In this document: one piece after another, positions 1 to 5,719 of the stretch
Layout: the number at the start of each line of letters is the position of its first letter
How positions within the stretch are numbered: the stretch's first letter is position 1
Source of the DNA: Candidatus Pollutiaquabacter sp.
GTDB taxonomy: Bacteria; Bacteroidota; Bacteroidia; AKYH767-A; 2013-40CM-41-45
Direction: 5' to 3'
NCBI GenBank assembly: GCA_903854075.1
Contig: CAINVI010000250.1
Span: 1 to 6,247, forward strand
Length of the DNA: 6,247 nucleotides
Notes under the pieces: generated by a model
The model's database searches: none
Seen by the model: the letters and a program-made list of their open reading frames with translations, nothing else
What the model was told of the DNA's origin: nothing
Translations under genes and position numbers: made by a program

Positions 1-887
1 CCGAATGAAGCATTTTCCTCGTTGACTGACAGGGCAAAACAGCTTACCCAATCCAACGTGTATTTGAAGTGGTCGCCACCGCTGCGGATGACATCGGTCC
101 ATTCCTCGAAGTTGCTGTACCGCTGATCACCGGTCAGCTTGCTATTCATGGCTTCAGCACGACGCGTCACGCGGAGGCCGCCCGGTAATTCTCCTTTGGC
201 ATGGCAACCACGATAAATACATTCCATCATTACGGTCCAGATGTTTAGCACACCTTTTCGTAATGATCCGTCGTCCGTCCAGCACAATTCATTTCGCCAT
301 ACCACTTCTGAAATAGTTAATTGGCCGGCATCACAATGTGTCAGCAGCTGGGCTGCATTTTCTGCCGGGTAGACGAAATGTGGCTTGGCAGAGGCGGTAC
401 TTTTTTGTTCGTTTTCTTGTACGACAAAACCGCCGCCAACCGAATAATAGGTTTCTTCAGTGCTGCTGCCATCGGTAAATACTGCAGCAGCGGTTAATGC
501 ATTGGGATGAAAGGGTAGGCTTTCAGCAATATTAAAGACCAAATCGGTTCCGGGATTGAACGAAATCCGATGGCGACCTCCCAGCAATAAACTTTGTGCC
601 TGCTGTATTCCGGTAATGGTCGGTTGTATGCTGTTTACATCAAAAGTTACCGGATCGTAACCGCAAAGTCCTAATTGCAGCGCGATATCGGTTCCGTGAC
701 CGCGACCAGTTTTTGCTAACGATCCAAACAGGGTGATCTGGATGGATTGGACTTTTTCTAATCCTGTTTTTTCCAAGGACGCTACAAACAGGTGAGCCGC
801 TCTCCACGGTCCAAGGGTGTGAGAGCTGGAAGGCCCCACACCAATTTTAAACATATCGAATACAGAAAGCTGCTCTTGCTCGGTCAT
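1..887 (-). CDS. sdaA: L-serine ammonia-lyase (L-serine dehydratase), iron-sulfur type, 3'-truncated by window edge
   Basis: Deaminates L-serine to pyruvate and ammonia in the cytoplasm, using a [4Fe-4S] cluster (family knowledge). I translated the minus strand from the ATG at 887 and found 295 codons without a stop up to the left edge. The N-terminus reads MTEQEQLSVFDMFKIGVGPS and continues SSHTLGPWRAA, the hallmark start of the SdaA beta domain. Later segments also fit: GRGHGTD near residue 64, SVGGGFVV near 142, the CIYRGC..GELPGGLRV stretch near 218-232, and FALSVNEENASFG at the cut, just before the expected APTNG region. Full-length relatives have roughly 450-480 residues, so about 160-180 residues are missing, including the C-terminal cluster-binding cysteines; an intact Fe-S site is therefore inferred. 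The ATG at 887 is the natural start because the conserved motif begins within ten residues. There is no Shine-Dalgarno sequence. The gene is divergent from the kinase at 1241. Confidence 0.93.
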   Translation of the reverse strand, partial: MTEQEQLSVFDMFKIGVGPSSSHTLGPWRAAHLFVASLEKTGLEKVQSIQITLFGSLAKTGRGHGTDIALQLGLCGYDPVTFDVNSIQPTITGIQQAQSLLLGGRHRISFNPGTDLVFNIAESLPFHPNALTAAAVFTDGSSTEETYYSVGGGFVVQENEQKSTASAKPHFVYPAENAAQLLTHCDAGQLTISEVVWRNELCWTDDGSLRKGVLNIWTVMMECIYRGCHAKGELPGGLRVTRRAEAMNSKLTGDQRYSNFEEWTDVIRSGGDHFKYTLDWVSCFALSVNEENASF

Positions 888-904
888 ATCATTCAGTCAG
901 ATCG

Positions 905-912
905 TAAAAATA
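905..912 (-). promoter_or_regulatory. Weak candidate -7 element for sdaA
   Basis: On the minus strand this reads TATTTTTA, one mismatch from the Bacteroidota -7 consensus TAnnTTTG. It ends 17 bases before the sdaA ATG, a reasonable distance for a short leader. I see no matching TTG at about -33. An AT-rich box like this can easily occur by chance, so it is only a candidate. Confidence 0.25.
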
Positions 913-1077
913 GTGAAAAGAAATCCGCCGATTCCGGTGGCTATGCTCTTCGCGCTGTTTTGGTCAGTAGCAGCACTTACGGCTCTACGATATTTGTTTG
1001 GTGAAACTTCAGGCTGTTCCCAAATCAGGTGTCTGCGGGTTACCTAGTAAAATCGCTTGACTAAAACGGAGAACGCT

Positions 1078-1088
1078 TGTCAATGACA
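1078..1088. repeat. Small inverted repeat, possible operator
   Basis: TGTCA-A-TGACA is a perfect 5-base inverted repeat around a single central base, a shape that suits a dimeric regulator. It overlaps the right copy of a direct repeat (1054-1061 and 1074-1081) whose copies are 20 bases apart, close to two helical turns. It lies about 190 bases upstream of the sdaA start and 160 upstream of the kinase start. No known regulator consensus is recognised and chance is a real possibility. Confidence 0.2.
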
Positions 1089-1180
1089 GGCATATTCAAG
1101 GCTCCAGTTTACCGAAACCTGCGAAAAGTCAGTTTTCACGGAAAAAAAGCTAATTAAGATCATGAAACCTCAATCGATTA

Positions 1181-1213
1181 TTTAGGTATTAGTGGAGAAC
1201 ATTCATATATTTG
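1181..1213 (+). promoter_or_regulatory. Bacteroidota-type promoter for the hybrid kinase
   Basis: TATATTTG at 1206-1213 matches the -7 consensus TAnnTTTG exactly. A TTTA at 1181-1184, one mismatch from the -33 TTTG, sits 21 bases upstream, within the usual 17-23 base spacing. Transcription would begin near 1218-1221, giving a leader of about 20 bases before the ATG at 1241. The element overlaps the in-frame TTG at 1211, which argues against that TTG as the start codon. Confidence 0.6.
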
Positions 1214-1240
1214 TACTATACTACTTTAAAGCCATCTACC

Positions 1241-3895
1241 ATGAAATGTCCGTTTTCTCATCAAAAATCAGCCTACCAGCCCAGCGGTTCGGCAACACAG
1301 GGCAATACTTCGAACAATAGTAGCGATTCGGCGCAAAGTACTATTAACCTGTCGGCCACAGAGGAATCACGCATTAACGCACTTAGAATGTATAATATAG
1401 TAGATACTGCCGCGGAACAGGCTTTTGATGAGATTGTTCATCTTGCAGCGTTGATTTGTCAGACACCGGTGGCGTTGATTTCTCTGGTAGATGAAAAGCG
1501 GCAATGGTTCAAAGCCAAAACGGGGTTGAGTCTGAATGAAACAGCCCGCGATATCGCCTTTTGCAATTATACCATTGCGTCGGACGAAATCTTTGTGGTG
1601 CCGGATGCGCTGCAGGACGAGAGGTTCAAAGATAATCCGTTGGTAACTGGAGATCCGAATATTCGCTTTTATGCTGGTATGCCCATCAAGACACCGGACG
1701 GACACAATATTGGTACATTATGTGTGATTGACACGGTAGCCCGGGAGCTGGACAAGAATCAGCTTGAATTGCTGGGAACGTTAACGCACTCCATTCTTCA
1801 TTTGCTGGAATTACGCAAGAATACCCTGCAGGTAAAGCAATCTAAGGACGTACTTCGAAATTTGATGCGCCTGAATGAGGATTTTATCCGCAGTATCGAT
1901 AATAAGCGAGAGGTTTTTATTAGGATGTTAAACTATATTCTCGAAGTAACTGAAAGTGAATATGGATTTATTGGTGAAGTGCTTTATAAGGATAAACAAC
2001 CTTATTTAAAATCATATGCCATCACCAATATTGCATGGAATGAAGAAACACGTACACTGTACGAAAAGTATGCAGCAGATGGAATGGAGTTTCATAATCT
2101 GAATACCTTGTTCGGTCACACATTACGAACCGGTGAGCAAGTAATTGCAAACGATCCGGCGAATGATCCACGTCGCGGCGGCTTGCCAAAAGGACATCCG
2201 GAGTTAAAGCATTATTTAGGAGTGCCGATTAAGGATAGTAACGGAGATCTGATTGGTATGATTGGGATTTCGAATAAAGTGAATGGTTATTCGGAGAATG
2301 ATGTTTTTGCACTCCAGCCCTTTGTTACCAACTGCGCGGTGATGATTCTCGCTATGCAGATGCAGTCACGGAACATAATCATCGAAGAAGAAAAGCGGCA
2401 GAAGGACATGTTCCTTGCCAACATGAGTCACGAGATTCGCACACCACTGAACGCCATCATCGGTTTTAACGATTTGTTACAGAGTACCCGTTTGGACGAT
2501 GATCAAAAGCGTTATGTGGAAACCATAGGCATCGCTTCCAGAAATCTAAACGTCATCATCAACGATATTCTGGATATTTCTAAGTTGGAAAGCGGCATGC
2601 TACTCCTCGAGAAAAAACCATTTGGCATTGAAAAAATAGTTCGCCAGGTCGTGCAGCTGAATTCATCGCGTGCCAAGCAGAAAGGATTGAAGATCATGCT
2701 GACGTTTGATCAGGATATTCCGCAGTTCGTCGTCGGTGATGAAACGCGCTTATCGCAAATATTGATCAATTTAATTAATAATGCCATCAAATTCACGGCA
2801 GAAGGTTTCGTTGAACTTAAAGTCGTGGAAATGAAAAAAACCGTTGATCAGGTAACCCTTCGTTTTTCTGTATCAGATACCGGTATCGGAATCGCTCCGG
2901 AAAAACTGTCTTCTATTTTTGAACGCTTTACGCAGGCTGAATCGTCAACAACACGCATGTATGGTGGTACCGGACTTGGACTGAACATCGTAAAATCACT
3001 GGTAGGACTGCACAAAGGAAAAGTTGATGTAAAAAGCACACCGGGTAAAGGCTCTGAATTCATGGTAGAAATACCCTTCACTATCGCCACATCCGGTGCC
3101 ATCGCTGAAATTGAAAACGATACACCTGCAGATCTTCGCACCTTGCTGGATGGAATGAACTTACTGCTGGTAGAAGATAATGAACACAATCAGTTTCTGG
3201 CGCAAACCTACCTTGTTCGAAACGGTGCAAAAGTAACTACCGCCGCCAATGGAAAAATCGCACTCGATATTCTGAAGAATAACACCTTTGATATTATTCT
3301 TATGGATATTCAGATGCCGGAAATGGATGGGAACGAAGCGACGACCTTCATCCATAAAAGCTTGAAACTGGATGTGCCGATTGTAGCATGCTCTGCGCAT
3401 GCTTTGGAAAGTGAAAAGGAACGTTGTCTGGCGAATGGCATGAACGAATACATCACCAAGCCATACAATGAATCTGAAATGGTGCGAACCTTGGCGAAGT
3501 ACGGTAATTACACCGGCGTAAAACTTCCCGCAAGTCGTCATTCGCGGTTCAAACTAGCCGATGCAGATGAAGTGCTCACAACCCTAAAACATATCGAGCA
3601 AAAGGAAGGTGTTAAATTCACAAAAACACTTGTAGATATGTTTTCCCAGAATTCTGATGATTTAGTACATCAGCTTACCGCTCATTTACAGGCGAAGTCG
3701 TGGTCAGAGTTAGAGAAAAAAGCACATTACACCGCCGGGGTCTTAGCCAATTTCCCTTTTTTAAGTGGTATCGAAAAGTCGCGAAAAGTGGAGAAGCTGG
3801 CGAAAGAGAAAGATGAAGCTGGCACTCAAGAAGCCGTAGATGCACTGGTCGATTACTTGAAATATTGCAACGAACAAATTGCGAAATATCGATAA
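1241..3895 (+). CDS. Hybrid sensor histidine kinase: GAF-GAF-HisKA-HATPase-REC with degenerate HPt-like tail
   Basis: An 884-residue predicted cytosolic signalling kinase; no signal peptide or membrane helix is seen. A polar Ser/Asn/Gln-rich tail (1-40) precedes GAF1 (about 40-192, with FDEIVHLAA, DEKRQWFKA and IRFYAGMPI). GAF2 (206-375) carries the NDPANDPRRGGLPKGHP motif. A short helical linker leads to HisKA with H-box MSHEIRTPLNAIIGF, the phosphoacceptor being His397. The ATPase has an N-box ending NNAIKF near 513-518, DTGIGI at 546-551 and GGTGLGL at 575-581. REC (639-752) has acidic Glu645/Asp646, phosphoacceptor Asp689 in LMDIQMP, Ser718 and Lys740. The C-terminal 110 residues resemble an HPt domain, with His829 in AHYTAG. 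The GAF ligand is unknown. I chose ATG 1241 over the in-frame TTG 1211 because the TTG lies inside the -7 box. No partner response regulator is in the window, so output is unknown. Domain calls are secure; the HPt call is moderate. Confidence 0.95.
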   Translation: MKCPFSHQKSAYQPSGSATQGNTSNNSSDSAQSTINLSATEESRINALRMYNIVDTAAEQAFDEIVHLAALICQTPVALISLVDEKRQWFKAKTGLSLNETARDIAFCNYTIASDEIFVVPDALQDERFKDNPLVTGDPNIRFYAGMPIKTPDGHNIGTLCVIDTVARELDKNQLELLGTLTHSILHLLELRKNTLQVKQSKDVLRNLMRLNEDFIRSIDNKREVFIRMLNYILEVTESEYGFIGEVLYKDKQPYLKSYAITNIAWNEETRTLYEKYAADGMEFHNLNTLFGHTLRTGEQVIANDPANDPRRGGLPKGHPELKHYLGVPIKDSNGDLIGMIGISNKVNGYSENDVFALQPFVTNCAVMILAMQMQSRNIIIEEEKRQKDMFLANMSHEIRTPLNAIIGFNDLLQSTRLDDDQKRYVETIGIASRNLNVIINDILDISKLESGMLLLEKKPFGIEKIVRQVVQLNSSRAKQKGLKIMLTFDQDIPQFVVGDETRLSQILINLINNAIKFTAEGFVELKVVEMKKTVDQVTLRFSVSDTGIGIAPEKLSSIFERFTQAESSTTRMYGGTGLGLNIVKSLVGLHKGKVDVKSTPGKGSEFMVEIPFTIATSGAIAEIENDTPADLRTLLDGMNLLLVEDNEHNQFLAQTYLVRNGAKVTTAANGKIALDILKNNTFDIILMDIQMPEMDGNEATTFIHKSLKLDVPIVACSAHALESEKERCLANGMNEYITKPYNESEMVRTLAKYGNYTGVKLPASRHSRFKLADADEVLTTLKHIEQKEGVKFTKTLVDMFSQNSDDLVHQLTAHLQAKSWSELEKKAHYTAGVLANFPFLSGIEKSRKVEKLAKEKDEAGTQEAVDALVDYLKYCNEQIAKYR

Positions 3896-3936
3896 TCACA
3901 CACATGAATTGTACGCAGGACCAACGGAATTAAACT

Positions 3937-3944
3937 TAATTTTG
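3937..3944 (+). promoter_or_regulatory. -7 element for the small membrane protein gene
   Basis: TAATTTTG matches the Bacteroidota -7 consensus TAnnTTTG exactly. It ends only 11 bases before the ATG at 3956, so the transcript would have a leader of about 5-7 bases or fewer. A TTG at 3909-3911 is the nearest -33 candidate, but its 25-base spacing is slightly longer than usual. If real, the gene has its own promoter despite lying 60 bases behind the kinase. Confidence 0.5.
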
Positions 3945-3955
3945 CAGCGACTTTT

Positions 3956-4195
3956 ATGAATACGCACGACAACGATATCCTGAAGGAGTGGCACCAAAAC
4001 AAGGCCAACTGGAAATGGGGCGTTTTTTACGTTAACAAACAGGATCCCAGAGTATGGCTGCCTAAGCGTAATCCGGTTATGGGTTGGACCCTCAATTTTG
4101 CGCACCGCTCTTCGTACTGGTGGTTGTTCGGGCTTACGTTTTTCCCGTTGATACCAGTACTAGTACTGGCCATTTTTCAATGGTTGAACGGATAA
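3956..4195 (+). CDS. Small DUF5808-like protein with one C-terminal membrane helix
   Basis: A 79-residue protein of unknown function. Residues 18-49 carry NWKWGVFYVN, DPRVWLPKR and GWTLNFA. I recognise this pattern (W.WG.FY.N..DPR...PKR...GWTLNFA) as that of the DUF5808 family, recalled and not searched; the domain also occurs attached to membrane proteins of the SdpI type. Residues 53-76 (YWWLFGLTFFPLIPVLVLAI and onward) form one hydrophobic segment, so the charged N-terminal part probably lies at the cytoplasmic membrane face. The start is the first ATG after a perfect -7 element, with no Shine-Dalgarno sequence. The gene lies 60 bases after the kinase, in the same direction, and ends 31 bases before a terminator. 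A shared role with the kinase is possible but not shown. The coding call is good; the function is unknown. Confidence 0.85.
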   Translation: MNTHDNDILKEWHQNKANWKWGVFYVNKQDPRVWLPKRNPVMGWTLNFAHRSSYWWLFGLTFFPLIPVLVLAIFQWLNG

Positions 4196-4226
4196 CCCAA
4201 CGATTCACCATTTAATATCCCAAAAT

Positions 4227-4256
4227 AAAAAAGCCGCCCGGAAGGACGGCTTTTTT
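4227..4256. terminator. Bidirectional rho-independent terminator
   Basis: The sequence has six A, then GCCGCCC, the GNRA-type loop GGAA, then GGACGGC and six T. Seven stem positions are GC-rich with one C-A mismatch (4237/4246), and the A and T tracts can extend the stem by six pairs. Each strand ends the hairpin with a U run, so it can serve both the plus-strand unit ending at 4195 and the minus-strand nuo operon ending at 4275. Confidence 0.93.
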
Positions 4257-4274
4257 AATCAGCTATAACTAGTG

Positions 4275-4604
4275 TTATCCTTTTAATTTATTCAGGAAGT
4301 TGATGTCTACCGTTCCCGTATTTCTGTAAATCATCGTTAGAATGGCAAGGCCAACGGCCACTTCCGCAGCGGCGACGGCCATGATGAAGAATACAAATAC
4401 TTGTCCGGCCGGATCGGAATAATACGATGAGAATGCTGCGAGCAGCAGGTTGACCGCATTAAGCATGAGTTCAACACACATCAGAATGATAATCGCGTTT
4501 CGACGGGAAAGTACGCCGATGACGCCGATGCAGAACAGCAGGGTGCTTAGGAGTACATAATAGTTCAGCGGAACTTGTCGGATGATGCCGGGGATGTTTT
4601 CCAT
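4275..4604 (-). CDS. nuoK: NADH-quinone oxidoreductase subunit K
   Basis: A 109-residue membrane-arm subunit of respiratory complex I (ND4L homologue), a link in the proton-translocation path between the quinone site and the antiporter-like subunits. Three membrane helices are visible, at about 15-32, 36-58 and 68-92. The two conserved buried glutamates are present: Glu45 in CVELMLNAVN and Glu81 in AAAEVAVGLAI. The N-terminus is about ten residues longer than E. coli NuoK. The ATG at 4604 lies 11 bases after the nuoJ stop, with no Shine-Dalgarno sequence. This is the last gene of the local operon: the stop is 18 bases from the terminator at 4227-4256, where nuoL would normally follow. Identity is secure. 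Confidence 0.97.
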   Translation of the reverse strand: MENIPGIIRQVPLNYYVLLSTLLFCIGVIGVLSRRNAIIILMCVELMLNAVNLLLAAFSSYYSDPAGQVFVFFIMAVAAAEVAVGLAILTMIYRNTGTVDINFLNKLKG

Positions 4605-4615
4605 GATCGCTGTGC

Positions 4616-5113
4616 TTATTTGGTTTCTTTTTTAGCTAACATGACAGCTCCTACCATGGCGGAAAGGAACAGAATGGAAGAGATTTCGAACGGTAACATG
4701 AAATCCTTGTATAGAGTCTTACCAAGGGTTTTGATAAGTCCGATATTCGGATCGTACTGACTGATGGAATTGACCTCAGCCGTAGAACGAAGGGCGCCAA
4801 CCAGCACAATCATCATCGTGCCGCCTGCGATGGTTGCTGCGCCTTTCAGCCAGGGACTTTTTTGCGGCTCCGCATCGGCATTCAGATTTAGCATCATGAT
4901 GACATAAAGAAACAAGACCATGATAGCGCCGGCGTAAACAATCACGTGTACAGCGGCAAGAAACTGTGCATTTAGTAAAACGTAGTGACCGGCGATTGCA
5001 AAGAAGGTGATGATCAGGTATAATACACTGTGGATCGGATTCTTGGCAATCACGACCATCAATGCGCTAAGCACGGCCAGAAAAGAAAGGAAGTAGAAGA
5101 TAGAAAGCGACAT
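4616..5113 (-). CDS. nuoJ: NADH-quinone oxidoreductase subunit J
   Basis: A 165-residue membrane-arm subunit of complex I (ND6 homologue). Five membrane helices are visible, at about 4-22, 29-48, 52-76, 90-109 and 140-160. Family signatures are NPIHSVLYL near 25-33, VYAGAIMVLFLYVIMMLN at 59-76 (the third helix, which carries the pi-bulge involved in coupling in structures of the complex) and MLPFEISSILFLSAMVGAV at 139-157. Length is typical of short NuoJ forms. The ATG at 5113 follows the nuoI stop by 6 bases, suggesting translational coupling; no Shine-Dalgarno sequence is seen. NuoJ packs beside NuoK and NuoH, fitting the gene order H-I-J-K. Nothing looks broken. Confidence 0.97.
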   Translation of the reverse strand: MSLSIFYFLSFLAVLSALMVVIAKNPIHSVLYLIITFFAIAGHYVLLNAQFLAAVHVIVYAGAIMVLFLYVIMMLNLNADAEPQKSPWLKGAATIAGGTMMIVLVGALRSTAEVNSISQYDPNIGLIKTLGKTLYKDFMLPFEISSILFLSAMVGAVMLAKKETK

Positions 5114-5119
5114 GTCGGA

Positions 5120-5698
5120 TCAGTTAGACAATCGGTTATGTTGTACGTTGGATATTTTCTTGAAGTCGATAACGTCAGGAGTCTGGCGTTTGGTCACGTC
5201 TATACGACTGTTGAGATCTTCGACCAGTTTGTCTTTTCCGTAAACGAATTCTCCCCGCTTGAATTCGGTAGGCACGATTCGGTCGGTCAAAAATATCGCT
5301 TCTTTCGGGCAAGCTTCTTCGCACAGCCCGCAAAAGATGCAACGCAGCATATTGATCTCATACACTTTAGCGTATTTCTCCTCGCGGTATAGTTTTTCTT
5401 CCCCTTTGTTGCGCTCCGCAGCGGTCATGGTAATAGCTTCGGCCGGACATGCGACAGCACACAATCCGCAAGCCGTACAGCGTTCTGCGCCATTCTCGTC
5501 ACGCTTCAGCACATGCTGGCCGCGATAGACGGAAGCAATTTCCCGCTTCACTTCAGGATATTGAATGGTTGCCTTTTTCTTGAAAAGGTGTTTGATGGTA
5601 ATTCGTAAGCCGCCTAAAATGGCAGGAAGATAGATCCTTTCGGAAAAGGACATTTCCTTTTTTACAACGACTTTACTTCTGTTGGTTAACGATTGCAT
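5120..5698 (-). CDS. nuoI: NADH-quinone oxidoreductase subunit I, 2x[4Fe-4S] ferredoxin-like
   Basis: A 192-residue peripheral-arm subunit of complex I (TYKY homologue) that carries the two tetranuclear clusters leading electrons toward the terminal cluster and quinone. Two full binding motifs are visible: CTACGLCAVACP with Cys74, 77, 80 and 84, and CIFCGLCEEACP with Cys120, 123, 126 and 130. The N-terminal part (YLPAILGGLRITIKHLFKKK, 23-42) is the amphipathic anchor that docks on NuoH. The start at 5698 fits the extended N-termini I recall in Bacteroidota NuoI. An internal ATG at 5653 (residue 16) has GGAA directly before it, too close for a normal ribosome site. It sits 21 bases after nuoH and 6 before nuoJ. 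The charged tail after residue 150 lacks known motifs. Confidence 0.97.
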   Translation of the reverse strand: MQSLTNRSKVVVKKEMSFSERIYLPAILGGLRITIKHLFKKKATIQYPEVKREIASVYRGQHVLKRDENGAERCTACGLCAVACPAEAITMTAAERNKGEEKLYREEKYAKVYEINMLRCIFCGLCEEACPKEAIFLTDRIVPTEFKRGEFVYGKDKLVEDLNSRIDVTKRQTPDVIDFKKISNVQHNRLSN

Positions 5699-5719
5699 GA
5701 TTCGTTATTTATTGCGTGA

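Larger units (their letters stand above)
888..1240. other. Divergent intergenic region between sdaA and the kinase gene
   Basis: About 350 bases without a credible gene. It must hold the promoters for sdaA (leftward) and probably the kinase (rightward). Visible elements are a weak -7-like box for sdaA at 905-912, a kinase promoter at 1181-1213, an 8-base direct repeat with one mismatch (CGCTTGAC at 1054-1061, CGCTTGTC at 1074-1081), an 11-base inverted repeat TGTCA-A-TGACA at 1078-1088, and the palindrome AATCGATT at 1172-1179. An open frame on the plus strand from 792 to 1004 lies largely antisense to sdaA, resembles nothing I know, and is not called. I see no tRNA, riboswitch or strong terminator here. 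Confidence 0.7.

Noticed and set aside
792..1004. Plus-strand open frame of 70 codons at the sdaA start
   Set aside because: It runs antisense to the conserved sdaA N-terminus for its first part and has no recognisable motif or promoter; a shadow is the simplest reading.
1121..1140. GAAAA-gtcag-TTTTC hairpin in the intergenic region as a terminator
   Set aside because: The stem is five mostly A-T pairs with no GC core, and no gene ends upstream of it on either strand.
1358..2365. Kinase as a phytochrome-type photoreceptor
   Set aside because: The sensory part is two GAF domains without a preceding PAS or following PHY domain and without an evident bilin-binding cysteine context.
1367..3905. 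Several minus-strand open frames of 61-126 codons inside the kinase gene
   Set aside because: All lie opposite a protein with intact, recognisable domains throughout, and their translations show no family features.
3896..4105. Minus-strand open frame of 69 codons opposite the small membrane protein gene
   Set aside because: The plus-strand frame has a promoter, a conserved motif and a membrane helix, while the opposite frame has none of these.
4575..5528. Plus-strand open frames across nuoK, nuoJ and nuoI
   Set aside because: They are antisense to clearly identified complex I genes and contain no known motifs.
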